64,000 bases of DNA from Sphingobacterium sp. N143 (GCF_030325625.1 NZ_JACAIS010000011.1:62001-126000), one strand, 5' to 3'; positions 8,800 through 17,179 are shown, numbered from the stretch's first letter. Translations and numbers: made by a program. Notes: generated from the sequence alone by a model not told the origin.

Positions 8800-9810
8800 A
8801 TGAAATCACTATCTACAACATATAAATTACTGGTACCATTGCTCATCTCTGGAATTACACTGTTCTCATCCTGCCAAAAAGAATATGAGATTGAGCCTAC
8901 CCCATTCACAGAAATCACCTCTTTTAAAATTCCATATCATTCAGGTAGCGACACCATCGTGGCCGCAGTAGCTGAGGGAATAATTTATGTATCCTGGCCT
9001 GGCTCATCTGAATGGCCTATTCCAGAGACGGTCTCTCCCATTATCAGTGTTGCTAAAAATGCGAGCGTCAGTCCTGCTTCGGGGACAGCAGTTACATTAA
9101 AAGATGGTTTGCAATATCGGGTAAAGGCACAAGACGGAACCATCAAAACATATACCATTAAACTGTCCAATGGGGCTATACTCCCTTCGTTCGTCGACGA
9201 AGAAACACCTCTCAACATAACTATCGGTGGCACCTATGCGCTCCAACTGCGAAATCTCGCAGCAGATGGCAGTGATAGTCTTTTTCTTGTTAATGATCAG
9301 AATAAATTGTTTAAACTGATCACCGTCTCACAAACACAAATAGGTGGTTTTCAATTTATAGCAGACCAATATGACGGTTCCGGAATCCCGATCGGTGATT
9401 ACTATCTTCAAGTCAGTAATAAATATCAAATTCCCGTTAGAAGTAACAAAAAGCTAATTAGCGTTACTTCAAATAAGCAGTCCCCCTACCCCTATTTTAA
9501 TCATAATGGAACCTGGGCGGTCAAACGGGGAGATGTAATCGATATCCCCACACGTCATCTCGTAAAAGAATCAAGTTTCTCAAATATTTATTTCAGTTTT
9601 GTCAATGCGGATGGGTATCCGGATCTCTTTTCATTGGAATTTTTAGCACTGTCTAAGGATCTTCGGTCAATACAGGTTAAAATTCCCATGGACGCACCGA
9701 CAGGAATATCGTCCTCACCCAGTGGTGGGATAATTTTTACCATGAATAATGATTGGAGCACCACATTGATATCCCCTTATTATCCATATCCAATAAAAGT
9801 GGTAGAATAA
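8800..9810 (+). CDS. Lipoprotein with DUF5018-like N-terminal domain (B)
   Basis: 336-residue lipoprotein (lipobox LFSSC, Cys25). The N-terminal domain parallels the preceding gene: ITSFKIPY, then TVSPIISVAKNASVSPASG, then YRVKAQDGTIKTYTIKL. The C-terminal 200 residues are beta-rich (IPIGDYYLQVSNKYQIPV, also resembling GDYYIKLRYYS of the neighbour), so the pair appears to have arisen by duplication. It is 83 bp after lipoprotein A; the gap holds GTAAAC-TG-GTTTAC, an inverted repeat at about 8752-8765. Probably surface exposed, function unknown. Confidence 0.7.
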   Translation: MKSLSTTYKLLVPLLISGITLFSSCQKEYEIEPTPFTEITSFKIPYHSGSDTIVAAVAEGIIYVSWPGSSEWPIPETVSPIISVAKNASVSPASGTAVTLKDGLQYRVKAQDGTIKTYTIKLSNGAILPSFVDEETPLNITIGGTYALQLRNLAADGSDSLFLVNDQNKLFKLITVSQTQIGGFQFIADQYDGSGIPIGDYYLQVSNKYQIPVRSNKKLISVTSNKQSPYPYFNHNGTWAVKRGDVIDIPTRHLVKESSFSNIYFSFVNADGYPDLFSLEFLALSKDLRSIQVKIPMDAPTGISSSPSGGIIFTMNNDWSTTLISPYYPYPIKVVE

Positions 9811-9915
9811 TCCAATTCCTATCGTTTTTCATAGATGATAAATCAGAAAACAGCATAAAATTTTGAAAATAAATACGAATCTTTGTATAGAATCGTTATA
9901 AATAAAACTAAGAAC

Positions 9916-10479
9916 ATGTTACATCAACATATCAAAGAGCAGACACACGCTGCCCATCAAAACGTAGAAGGAACGATTGTGCGTCAATTGAAAAATATCC
10001 GTTCGGAAACAGATTATGCCGAAGTGTTAAAAGGTTTTTATGCCTATTTTCGTGCCGTGGAAGATAATATTGCGCCTTTCATCACAACAGAAGTTTTACC
10101 AGACCTGAACGACCGTCGCAATTCAACATATATCAAAAAAGATATTGAAGTATTGGGCAGCACAGTGGATAACCTTCCAGAAGCCAATGCCCCTCAAGTG
10201 AACAATATTTTGGAAGCACTTGCTTCACTCTATGTATTGGAAGGTTCTATTATGGGCGGCCCCTATATCGTACAGATGCTCAACAAATATGGCATCAATA
10301 GCGGGACTTCTTTCTTTGAAGGCTATGGCGACAATAGTCGCGAGATGTGGGCCAAATTTACAGCTGTCTTAAACAAATATGGTGAAGACTCAACAACTTA
10401 TGATCGTGCGGTAGCAATTGCAAATCAGACATTCTATAATTTCGGTGACGTATTCACCCCTATCGCCAGTGCAAACTAA
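9916..10479 (+). CDS. Haem oxygenase (biliverdin-producing type)
   Basis: Cytoplasmic all-helical haem oxygenase of about 187 residues. It would use O2 and reductant to open imported haem to biliverdin, CO and iron. The proximal-helix pattern T-x3-H-x3-E is present (Thr10, His14, Glu18 in EQTHAAHQNVEG), as is the Gly-containing distal helix (LEGSIMGGPYIV). I chose ATG 9916. The frame extends to TTG 9883, but those extra residues precede the conserved helix and are not needed. It ends the haem locus: receptor, HmuY proteins, permease and now the enzyme that releases iron. It lacks a signal peptide, as expected. Confidence 0.87.
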   Translation: MLHQHIKEQTHAAHQNVEGTIVRQLKNIRSETDYAEVLKGFYAYFRAVEDNIAPFITTEVLPDLNDRRNSTYIKKDIEVLGSTVDNLPEANAPQVNNILEALASLYVLEGSIMGGPYIVQMLNKYGINSGTSFFEGYGDNSREMWAKFTAVLNKYGEDSTTYDRAVAIANQTFYNFGDVFTPIASAN

Positions 10480-10507
10480 ATCACAATAAGAATGTTTAAT
10501 CCTTTAA

Positions 10508-10642
10508 ATGGAGCAAAACGACAATAAATCAAAATGGTTAAAGCGCGCCGGAATCGGCGCATTCCTTTTCTTTTTGGTGAAAGGATTAGTATGGCTTGCC
10601 GTATTCTTTTTTGCAGCCAAGTCTTGTAATTGGTCACTGTAA
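10508..10642 (+). CDS. Small single-pass membrane protein, 44 residues
   Basis: ORF of 44 codons starting at ATG 10508, 28 bases after the haem oxygenase stop. Sequence layout: charged head MEQNDNKSKWLKRAG, one hydrophobic helix (about residues 16-37, GAFLFFLVKGLVWLAVFFF) and a short tail KSCNWSL. The stop codon overlaps the first bases of a strong terminator. Short proteins of this design are common in Bacteroidota genomes and usually unnamed. It is probably co-transcribed with the haem oxygenase. Function unknown. Confidence 0.7.
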   Translation: MEQNDNKSKWLKRAGIGAFLFFLVKGLVWLAVFFFAAKSCNWSL

Positions 10643-10677
10643 AAAACAGCCTTTGTTCATCCACAAAGGCTGTTTTT
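10642..10677. terminator. Intrinsic terminator, bidirectional shape
   Basis: AAAAACAGCCTTTG (10642-10655) pairs with CAAAGGCTGTTTTT (10664-10677), loop TTCATCCA, with A and T tracts on either side. It ends the haem oxygenase/small protein transcript. Confidence 0.9.
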
Positions 10678-10886
10678 ATGTTAAACTACAATCCAATACA
10701 CTACTAACCCATTCACTTCATTTTCTTTCCCAATCAATTGAATAAGTCCACAACATTTTTCCAGCTTAAAAAAACATTTGCGCCTTTCCCTTAACGCTTT
10801 CACACAGGTAAGCATCTGTACATACCTTATCCTTATCTGAGACAATTATTAAAAAACGTTAAAATAAAATAATATTGCATCGTTTC

Positions 10887-10917
10887 TTTGATAAGTGTAA
10901 ATAAAACACTATATTTG
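10887..10917 (+). promoter_or_regulatory. Consensus Bacteroidota promoter for small RNA
   Basis: TTTG at 10887-10890 (-33) and TATATTTG at 10910-10917 (-7, perfect TAnnTTTG) are separated by 19 bp, the standard spacing of the Bacteroidota primary sigma factor. Predicted start near 10923. No coding sequence follows. Confidence 0.75.
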
Positions 10918-10922
10918 TACCA

Positions 10923-10987
10923 TCATAATTTAGGTTTATAATTGGTTATTTAAGGTTTTCATTCTCCCCGTTTGAAAACCTTTTTTT
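10923..10987 (+). ncRNA. Candidate small RNA of about 65 nt
   Basis: It begins just after a consensus promoter and ends in an intrinsic terminator: AAGGTTTTC (10952-10960) pairs with GAAAACCTT (10974-10982), followed by seven T. There is no ATG and no ORF in the stretch. The loop holds the pyrimidine-rich ATTCTCCCCGTTT, which could base-pair with purine-rich ribosome-binding regions. An attenuated leader of the ArsR gene is less likely because that gene has its own consensus promoter at 11167. Confidence 0.6.
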
Positions 10988-11166
10988 ATGCATGTCATTC
11001 AGTTTAAAAATCGTTTTTTCCCTTTCTCCTCCTGAAACAAATAAAACAGTCACTAATCTTTCATTATCAATAGGGACAGCATAAAATCTTCTAACGCATA
11101 CATTTCTCTACATAGATCAACTTTGATAAATACTTCTCATAAGCAGTGGCGAAAAATATAAAAAAA
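10988..11166. other. Intergenic stretch without recognised feature
   Basis: A+T-rich sequence between the small RNA terminator and the ArsR promoter. I see no ORF, repeat or strong hairpin. Confidence 0.5.
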
Positions 11167-11202
11167 TTTGCGTAGCTAAATAACTACACTTATATTTGTA
11201 GT
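11167..11202 (+). promoter_or_regulatory. ArsR promoter with overlapping palindromic operator
   Basis: TTTG at 11167-11170 and TATATTTG at 11191-11198 with 20-bp spacing form a near-consensus promoter. The palindrome ACTACACTTATATTTGTAGT (11183-11202, pattern ACTACAnnTATAnnTGTAGT) covers the -7 box. This is the usual position of an autoregulatory ArsR-type operator. A further half site CGTAG lies at about 11171-11175. Confidence 0.7.
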
Positions 11203-11213
11203 CAAATAACTTC

Positions 11214-11456
11214 ATGATGAACTTAAGACGAGATGTTTTTCAAGCTATTGCGGATCCTACTAGAAGGGCAATACTGCTGCTTGTGGCCTCACAATCCATG
11301 ACTGCAGGTGCTATCGCGGCCAATTTTAATACGGCAAGGCCTACAGTCTCCAAACACCTACAGAACATGTGGGATGATAGATTTAATAAACTGGAATCAA
11401 TTATGAAAAATTATACCGATCAAACACATGGAAGCAAAGACAAAAATCCAAGCTGA
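11214..11456 (+). CDS. ArsR/SmtB-type HTH regulator with internal deletion
   Basis: 80-residue winged-helix repressor fragment. The N-terminus is a normal ArsR start ([25 protein letters not shown], then [18 protein letters not shown]). Immediately after the recognition helix it jumps to [16 protein letters not shown], the C-terminal helix usual for AHSA1-linked ArsR proteins of this phylum. The roughly 35 residues that form the beta wing and the following EP-x-R segment are missing, in frame. It overlaps the following SRPBCC gene by 29 bp, the normal arrangement of this pair. It may still dimerise or may be non-functional. The start could also be the second ATG at 11217. Confidence 0.75.
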   Translation: MMNLRRDVFQAIADPTRRAILLLVASQSMTAGAIAANFNTARPTVSKHLQNMWDDRFNKLESIMKNYTDQTHGSKDKNPS

Positions 11457-11892
11457 AGAGAACAAGCAAGAAATCATCATTACCAGAGATTTTGATCTAC
11501 CAGTAGAAATGCTCTTCAAAGCCTACCAAGAATCCGAAATTTTTGAACAGTGGATGGGAACAAAAGTATTAAAATGGGATAATCAAAGACATGGTTCCTA
11601 TGCTTTCGAAACCTCTCATCAAAACAATGTCGTTTTCAAAGCCAGTGGAACGATCCACGAATTTATCCCCAACCAACAGATCATACGTACTTTTGAAATG
11701 GAAAACACGCCATTCCCTGTCCAGCTCGAGTACCTAAACTTTGAAAATGTGAACCAAAATAGCAGCCGGCTGCTCATACAGATCATCTTTCAATCTGTTG
11801 CATACCGCAATCAACTCTTACAGCTGCCTTTTGCGCAGGGAATCAATATGGCGCACAATAGGCTTCAGGAAATAGTAAGTAAACTTCATTAA
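11428..11892 (+). CDS. SRPBCC / AHSA1-domain protein
   Basis: 154-residue START/Bet v1-like domain of the AHSA1 (activator of Hsp90 ATPase homologue 1) branch. Motifs: [27 protein letters not shown], then [20 protein letters not shown], ending in a long C-terminal helix. Such proteins bind small hydrophobic ligands. Genes of this kind commonly sit behind an ArsR regulator, as here with a 29-bp overlap and a shared promoter. The ligand is not predictable. Confidence 0.88.
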   Translation: MEAKTKIQAEENKQEIIITRDFDLPVEMLFKAYQESEIFEQWMGTKVLKWDNQRHGSYAFETSHQNNVVFKASGTIHEFIPNQQIIRTFEMENTPFPVQLEYLNFENVNQNSSRLLIQIIFQSVAYRNQLLQLPFAQGINMAHNRLQEIVSKLH

Positions 11893-11901
11893 AAAAACTT
11901 C

Positions 11902-12486
11902 ATGATGAACCTAAAAACAGAACATTTCTTTGAAAACAGCAAACAGTGGAACGAAGAATTTAATTTATTGCGAGAGATTGTCCGTGAAAACCAATCCCTT
12001 GAAGAAGACTATAAATGGATGCATCCATGTTATACCTATTCCGGAAAGAATGTGGTATTGATCCATGGATTTAAAGAGTACTGTGCGCTACTGTTTCATA
12101 AAGGGGCTTTAATGCAAGACCCCGAACAGTTATTAATCCAACAAACAGCTCATGTTCAGTCTGCCAGACAACTTCGATTTACCAGCATCTCACAGATCAT
12201 AGATCTAAGAGACATAATTAAAAAATATATCACTGAAGCCGTGGAAATAGAAAAATCAGGTAAAAAGATCGAAATGCGTAAGGTTGCAGATTACCCGGTT
12301 CCAGAAGAATTCAAAAGGGCTTTAGCAGAGGACAATCTGCTACAAACTGCGTTTCAGTCCTTGACACCAGGGCGTCAAAAAGGATATTTATTTTACTTCA
12401 ACCAAGCAAAACAATCAAAAACACGTGAGTCGCGCATCGAAAAATATTATCAACAGATTCTCGATGGAAAAGGTATCGATGATTAA
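11902..12486 (+). CDS. YdeI-like protein (DUF1801 + OmdA)
   Basis: 194 residues. N-terminal DUF1801 domain (EDYKWMHPCYTYSGKNVVLIHGFKE) and C-terminal YdeI/OmdA tail (VPEEFKRALAEDNLLQTAFQSLTPGRQKGYLFYFNQAKQ). Members occur widely in Bacteroidota and Firmicutes and have been linked to stress or antimicrobial peptide tolerance in a few species. It starts 9 bases after the AHSA1 gene, so it is the third gene of the ArsR operon. The translation-start context ACTTCATGATGAAC is shared with the ArsR gene. Confidence 0.85.
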   Translation: MMNLKTEHFFENSKQWNEEFNLLREIVRENQSLEEDYKWMHPCYTYSGKNVVLIHGFKEYCALLFHKGALMQDPEQLLIQQTAHVQSARQLRFTSISQIIDLRDIIKKYITEAVEIEKSGKKIEMRKVADYPVPEEFKRALAEDNLLQTAFQSLTPGRQKGYLFYFNQAKQSKTRESRIEKYYQQILDGKGIDD

Positions 12487-12601
12487 ATAAAGTGTAAATT
12501 GTCTATCATATCCACATAAGCTATAAATGAGCAAGCAAGAAGGACATCACGAATTTCATCTTGCCTATCTGGATAAGACATACATTACAAGCGGAATATA
12601 C

Positions 12602-14164
12602 ATGAAGAAAAAATTACTACTGCTGGTTTGTGGCATAATGCCATTTATCTCGCAGGCACAACAGCAAGCTGACACCACATTACGTCCGAACATCATTTTT
12701 ATTCTGACAGACGATTTTACAGCTCAGGCATGGGGTACTTATGGTGGAATATTTAAAGATATTGTCAAGAATCCAAATATTGAGCATTTAACGCAACAGG
12801 GGGCATTGCTCACCAATGTATTTTGTACCAATTCTATTTGTACACCTAGTCGCGCGGCAATCCTTACCGGACAGTACAGTCATAAAAATTTGGTATATAC
12901 CCTCGATGATGCGCTGGACCCCAGCAAAGAAAATATCGCCAAGGATTTACAAAATGCGGGGTATCAAACGGCCGTTTTTGGGAAGTGGCACCTGAAAAAG
13001 ATGCCTTCGGGTTTCGATAAGTTTAAGGTGTTGCCTGGCCATGGTGTCTACCATAATCCAACCTATCTTTCCAAAGACAATTGGAACGACAGTGAAGAAG
13101 CAGGCACCCCCTACCAAGGCTATGTAGACGACATTACCACTCAGATGAGCCTCGATTGGTTGACGCAACGAAATCCAAGCAAACCTTTCTTCTTGCTCTG
13201 CCACTTCAAGGCAACGCACGAACCTTTTGATTTCGCTGAAAGGTTCAAAGATCTATATAAAGATATTGAATTTCCTTATCCGGCCACCTTTTTGGATTCA
13301 GGATCAACCACTACTGGACGTTCTTTTGAAGGGCAGCCCCTAGAAGAGCTGGGCCATCGCTACGAACAAGCCTCCACTGGACCATTCTGGACTTCCTATC
13401 CGGAATTACCCTTTTCAACAAAGGGGATGAACCCCATGGAGGCCCGAAAAAAAATCTATCAAAAATTTATCAAGGATTACTTACGTTGTGTGGCCGGTGT
13501 AGATGATAACCTTGGAAAGATCATGCAGTACTTGAAAACTGCCAATTTAGACGACAATACGGTGGTTATTTTAGCATCCGACCAAGGGTATTTTCTAGGG
13601 GAGCATAATTTCATGGACAAACGCCTAATGTACGAAGAATCGCTTCGCATGCCATTTGTGATTAGCTATCCAAAAGAGATCAAAGGAGGCAGCATACTCC
13701 AGGATATGATATTAAACATCGATTTCGCTGCCTTATTTGCGGATTATGCCGGTATAAAAAAACCAGCTTATATTCAAGGGAGAAGCTTCCGGAACAACCT
13801 AATGGGGCATACCACCAATGATTGGCGCTCATCTATGTACTATCGTTATTGGCAGCATGCTCCCGCACGTCCCGCTCACCTTGGCGTACGGGATCAACGT
13901 TACAAGCTGATCTATTTTTACGGTCAGCCTTTAGACATGACTGGTAGTGACAAAAAGGCGACTTTACCAGCTTGGGAGTTTTATGATTTACAAAAAGATC
14001 CCCAGGAGACACACAATGCGATTCATGATAAACAATATATCAAACAGATTGCCCGTTTGAAGAAGAGATTGATCCAGCTTAAAGCCGAAGCCGAAGATAC
14101 CGATGAAACAAGGCCCGCTTTTCAACAATTGCTGGCCCAAGAAAACTTAATAGACACGCACTAA
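12602..14164 (+). CDS. Secreted sulfatase (S1 family, N-acetylglucosamine-6-sulfatase-like)
   Basis: Formylglycine-dependent sulfatase of about 520 residues. I start at ATG 12602, which gives the signal peptide MKKKLLLLVCGIMPFISQA. The frame is open from 12527, but that adds a non-signal leader. Metal-binding start IIFILTDDF, active-site motif CTPSR (Cys80, converted to formylglycine) within SICTPSRAAILTG, and the late metal site SDQGYFLGEHNF followed by DKRLMYEESLRMPF. The last motif is typical of the mucin or glycosaminoglycan branch. It would cleave sulfate esters from host or algal glycans. A second sulfatase follows 9 bases later. Exact substrate uncertain. Confidence 0.9.
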   Translation: MKKKLLLLVCGIMPFISQAQQQADTTLRPNIIFILTDDFTAQAWGTYGGIFKDIVKNPNIEHLTQQGALLTNVFCTNSICTPSRAAILTGQYSHKNLVYTLDDALDPSKENIAKDLQNAGYQTAVFGKWHLKKMPSGFDKFKVLPGHGVYHNPTYLSKDNWNDSEEAGTPYQGYVDDITTQMSLDWLTQRNPSKPFFLLCHFKATHEPFDFAERFKDLYKDIEFPYPATFLDSGSTTTGRSFEGQPLEELGHRYEQASTGPFWTSYPELPFSTKGMNPMEARKKIYQKFIKDYLRCVAGVDDNLGKIMQYLKTANLDDNTVVILASDQGYFLGEHNFMDKRLMYEESLRMPFVISYPKEIKGGSILQDMILNIDFAALFADYAGIKKPAYIQGRSFRNNLMGHTTNDWRSSMYYRYWQHAPARPAHLGVRDQRYKLIYFYGQPLDMTGSDKKATLPAWEFYDLQKDPQETHNAIHDKQYIKQIARLKKRLIQLKAEAEDTDETRPAFQQLLAQENLIDTH

Positions 14165-14173
14165 AACCACAGC

Positions 14174-15643
14174 ATGAATTTTAAATCCATTTCCATAGGT
14201 ATATTGTCGTTTTGTATGCTGACCGCATCAGCAAAACAAACACCTTTTTCAACCCAACATCAACCTACAGACTCCCCCAACATTATTATTATTTTAATGG
14301 ACGACATGGGATACGGTGATCCCGTCTGCTATGGCGGGGGTCCTTATCAGACACCCAATATTGATCAATTAGCTTCCCAGGGGTTACGCTTTACTGATTT
14401 TTATGTCGCACAACCAATTTGTACAGCTTCCCGGAGTGCCCTGTTGACTGGCTGCTATCCTACCCGGATTGGAATCAGTGGTGCCATAGACCATAATGCC
14501 AAATTTGCCTTGAATCCTGAAGAGCAGACCATTGCTGAGCTATTGAAAAGTAAAGGTTATAAAACAGGCATGGTGGGTAAGTGGCACCTGGGACATAAAG
14601 AACCCTACCTTCCATTACAACATGGATTTGATGAATTCTATGGGCTTCCATATTCCAACGATATGTGGGCTTATGATTACGAAGGACATAAATGGCAAGA
14701 TTCAACATTCTGGCGTGCACAGTACCCACCTCTCCCGATCATCGAAGGAAATAAGACCGTAAAAATCATTTCTTCTTTTGATGGACAAGATCAGCTGACC
14801 AGCGATTACACCAATCGCGCCGTATCATTTATCAATCGTAACAAGGACAGGCCATTCTTTCTTTATTTGGCACATGCCATGGTCCATGTACCACTCGGTG
14901 TCTCAGAAAAGTTTAAAGGTAAAAGTGGCGCCGGGTTATTTGGGGACGTTATGGAAGAAGTAGATTGGTCTGTTGGTCAGGTTATGAAAGCTTTGAAACA
15001 GAATAATCTACTTGACAACACCATCGTCATCTTTACCAGTGACAATGGTCCCTGGCTTACATTTGGGAACCATGCGGGAAACACAGGTGGTCTTCGCGAA
15101 GGCAAGGCGACAATCTTTGATGGTGGACTGAAAGTCCCCTGTATCATCAGCTGGCCTGGCCATGTCAAACCTGCTACGGTGAGCAATAAACTATTGACTA
15201 ACATGGATCTTCTTCCTACGCTGGTCAACATTGCCCAAGCAAAGCTGCCAGAGAAAAAAATAGATGGAGTGGATTTCAGCAAACTTCTTCTGGGTGACAC
15301 GCAAAGCACACCGCGGGACGAGCTTGCCTATTATCACAATAAAAACAATCTCAAAGCAATTCGAAAAGGCAAATGGAAGCTGGTTTTTCCGGCCGAAACC
15401 GAAACCTATGAATCTCCGGCTACAATAGGTAGCGACCGCTACCCCGGGAAATATGCCACTATCACAGTACCACTTGCATTATACAATCTAGCGATTGACC
15501 CGGGTGAGGATAGAGATGTAAAGGATCAATATCCCGAAGTTGTAAAGCAGCTTCAACAAGTTGCAGACAAATATCGCCATACATTAGGTGATGGCCTACA
15601 TCAGATGGAAGGTACAGAAATTCGCCCTGCAGCACAATTATAG
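14174..15643 (+). CDS. Secreted sulfatase (S1 family, arylsulfatase/GALNS-like)
   Basis: 489-residue sulfatase with signal peptide (MNFKSISIGILSFCMLTASA). Metal site IIIILMDDMGYGD, active-site motif CTASR (Cys83, the C-x-A-S-R variant) in PICTASRSALLTGCYPTRIG, and late motif TSDNGPW followed by GNAGG-like LREGKATIFDGGLKVP. The order and the GYGD/YPTRIG text fit arylsulfatase A/N-acetylgalactosamine-6-sulfatase relatives. It forms a two-gene unit with the preceding sulfatase and is ended by a strong terminator. No SusC/SusD pair or maturase (anSME) gene lies nearby, so maturation depends on a gene elsewhere. Confidence 0.9.
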   Translation: MNFKSISIGILSFCMLTASAKQTPFSTQHQPTDSPNIIIILMDDMGYGDPVCYGGGPYQTPNIDQLASQGLRFTDFYVAQPICTASRSALLTGCYPTRIGISGAIDHNAKFALNPEEQTIAELLKSKGYKTGMVGKWHLGHKEPYLPLQHGFDEFYGLPYSNDMWAYDYEGHKWQDSTFWRAQYPPLPIIEGNKTVKIISSFDGQDQLTSDYTNRAVSFINRNKDRPFFLYLAHAMVHVPLGVSEKFKGKSGAGLFGDVMEEVDWSVGQVMKALKQNNLLDNTIVIFTSDNGPWLTFGNHAGNTGGLREGKATIFDGGLKVPCIISWPGHVKPATVSNKLLTNMDLLPTLVNIAQAKLPEKKIDGVDFSKLLLGDTQSTPRDELAYYHNKNNLKAIRKGKWKLVFPAETETYESPATIGSDRYPGKYATITVPLALYNLAIDPGEDRDVKDQYPEVVKQLQQVADKYRHTLGDGLHQMEGTEIRPAAQL

Positions 15644-15664
15644 TGGTAAAAAAGATCCAGCAAC

Positions 15665-15707
15665 AACGAGGCGGGTATACTTCCTACATGGATATACCCG
15701 CCTCGTT
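15665..15707. terminator. Strong bidirectional terminator
   Basis: AACGAGGCGGGTATA (15665-15679) pairs perfectly with TATACCCGCCTCGTT (15693-15707), a 15-bp stem. It lies between the sulfatase gene and the convergent SDR gene. The T tail is short (TCTCTT), so efficiency depends on the stem. Confidence 0.8.
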
Positions 15708-15739
15708 CTCTTATAGATCACCCAACAAATATAGCCTGT

Positions 15740-16489
15740 TTAAACAGCCGTGTAGCCACCATCAACAAGATAATATCCACCAGTCATAAAGGAGGATTTA
15801 TCTGAACTTAGAAACAAGACCAGCTCCGCGACCTCTTCAGCTTTACCAAGCCGGCCAATAGGATGTTTACTGATCAAGGTCTGCACATGCTCCTCATCCA
15901 GATGCGCCAGCAAAGGTGTATCAATATACCCCGGACCAACGGCATTGCACCGGATATTTTTTTGACCATACTCCGCACCGATGTTTTTCGTCAGTCCTAC
16001 CACAGCATGTTTAGCAGCCGTATAAGCACTGGACAGCGGAGCTGCTACTGCACCATGGATGGAGGCCATATTGACAATGACACCGCCGCCATTCTTTTCC
16101 ATGGCTTCAAGCTGATACTTACAACCATAAAATACACCGTTAAAGTTAATGTCGATCACTTTCTTCCAGCCGTCTAAGCTATAGTCACCGGTAAGTGCGG
16201 CCTCGCCTCCAATTCCGGCATTGTTACAGGCGATGTCCAATTTGCCAAAGGTATCTACCGCAAATTGGACCAATGCCTCATTATCGGATGCCAACGAACT
16301 GTCTGCCTTAAAGAAGTCCGCCTGTCCTCCTGCTCCCCTGATCTGTTGAACAGCTTCTTGACCAGCCTGTTCATTAATATCTGATACAATCACCTTCGCT
16401 CCTGCTTTGGCATATGCCAAAGCAACTGCAAGCCCAATTCCTGAACCAGCACCTGTTACCAAGGCAACTTTATCTGCTAACATATTCAT
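15740..16489 (-). CDS. SDR-family NAD(P)-dependent oxidoreductase
   Basis: Classical short-chain dehydrogenase of 249 residues. Cofactor loop TGAGSGIG (13-19), NNAG (89-92), and catalytic Ser143, Tyr156 and Lys160 (YTAAK) are all present, as is the C-terminal SFMTGGYYLVDGGYTAV. Asp37 in VIVSDINE suggests NAD preference. The closest style is glucose 1-dehydrogenase/2,5-dichloro-diol-type SDRs, but the substrate cannot be named. Start at ATG 16489 or the second ATG at 16483. Transcribed alone, leftwards, convergent with the sulfatases. Confidence 0.92.
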   Translation of the reverse strand: MNMLADKVALVTGAGSGIGLAVALAYAKAGAKVIVSDINEQAGQEAVQQIRGAGGQADFFKADSSLASDNEALVQFAVDTFGKLDIACNNAGIGGEAALTGDYSLDGWKKVIDINFNGVFYGCKYQLEAMEKNGGGVIVNMASIHGAVAAPLSSAYTAAKHAVVGLTKNIGAEYGQKNIRCNAVGPGYIDTPLLAHLDEEHVQTLISKHPIGRLGKAEEVAELVLFLSSDKSSFMTGGYYLVDGGYTAV

Positions 16490-16616
16490 ATTGTATAAAA
16501 TTTTATGATCTATTCAATTTACCAATATTCCTACATACTTCAGTCTGAAAGGCATTTATTTCTATCCAAAAAAGAGACTAAAATGACAATACAAGGTATT
16601 TCGCATTCGTATCAAG

Positions 16617-17141
16617 TTAAAGGATCTGGTCCGGATAATGCATATTATTTAAAGCCGTTTGATGCATATCGACCCAAATATCTTGATAAGGTTGACCCAA
16701 CAGCCATTCGGGAGAACTACGCATGTCGGCATCTTGATCGTTATTATAAATAGAAGGAAATTCTGCCTCCTTCGCTCGTAATAGAACCACAATTGTGCCC
16801 TTCATATGCAGCGGAAGATCTCCTAATACCAGGTTGTAGAAACCCTCCTCAACCAGATCTGGGGTAAACCGTTCCAGGCTATCATAACTTCTTTCCAATT
16901 TACCCATCAGTTTTTCCAAATCCTGTGGATAATGACTGCCCACATAAGTCTCAAATAATGCAGTGCCTTTATTATAAAAGCCCTCTTTCATCAAATTCAA
17001 AGCTTCATTGCGGTACACCTGCAAAAAGCGATCTGCAGCTGTCCCTACATAATTTCCGTCCAGAGGTTTCCCATCCCGACGTAGCGCCCAAGCTTTAAGT
17101 TCTGTAAGTCTTTGTGGCTCGGCAAGTTTGTTTTCTTCCAT
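16617..17141 (-). CDS. Conserved-looking hypothetical protein
   Basis: 174 residues, no signal peptide or membrane segment, acidic and helix-rich (LMKEGFYNKGTALFETYV, LEKLMGKLERSYDSLERF). I do not recognise a family. The coding pattern looks real: a good ATG, about 40 bases after the next upstream leftward gene, and no competing long frame. It probably forms a two-gene leftward unit with the small protein at 17180. An ORF on the opposite strand at 16505-16753 is judged to be a shadow. Confidence 0.6.
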   Translation of the reverse strand: MEENKLAEPQRLTELKAWALRRDGKPLDGNYVGTAADRFLQVYRNEALNLMKEGFYNKGTALFETYVGSHYPQDLEKLMGKLERSYDSLERFTPDLVEEGFYNLVLGDLPLHMKGTIVVLLRAKEAEFPSIYNNDQDADMRSSPEWLLGQPYQDIWVDMHQTALNNMHYPDQIL

Positions 17142-17179
17142 CTTATTTTAAATTTCTGGATATTAAGAGTTCCAACTTC

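Noticed and set aside
9862-9885. Two TTTG copies before the haem oxygenase gene as a -33/-7 promoter
   Set aside because: The spacing between the two elements is about 12 bp, not the 19-21 bp needed, and the -7 box has a mismatch.
12527-12601. Upstream ATG extension of the first sulfatase
   Set aside because: The added 25 residues hide the signal peptide that starts at ATG 12602.
16505-16753. 82-codon plus-strand ORF between the SDR gene and the next leftward gene
   Set aside because: It overlaps the end of the leftward hypothetical gene, has no ribosome site or family pattern, and the opposite frame looks better.
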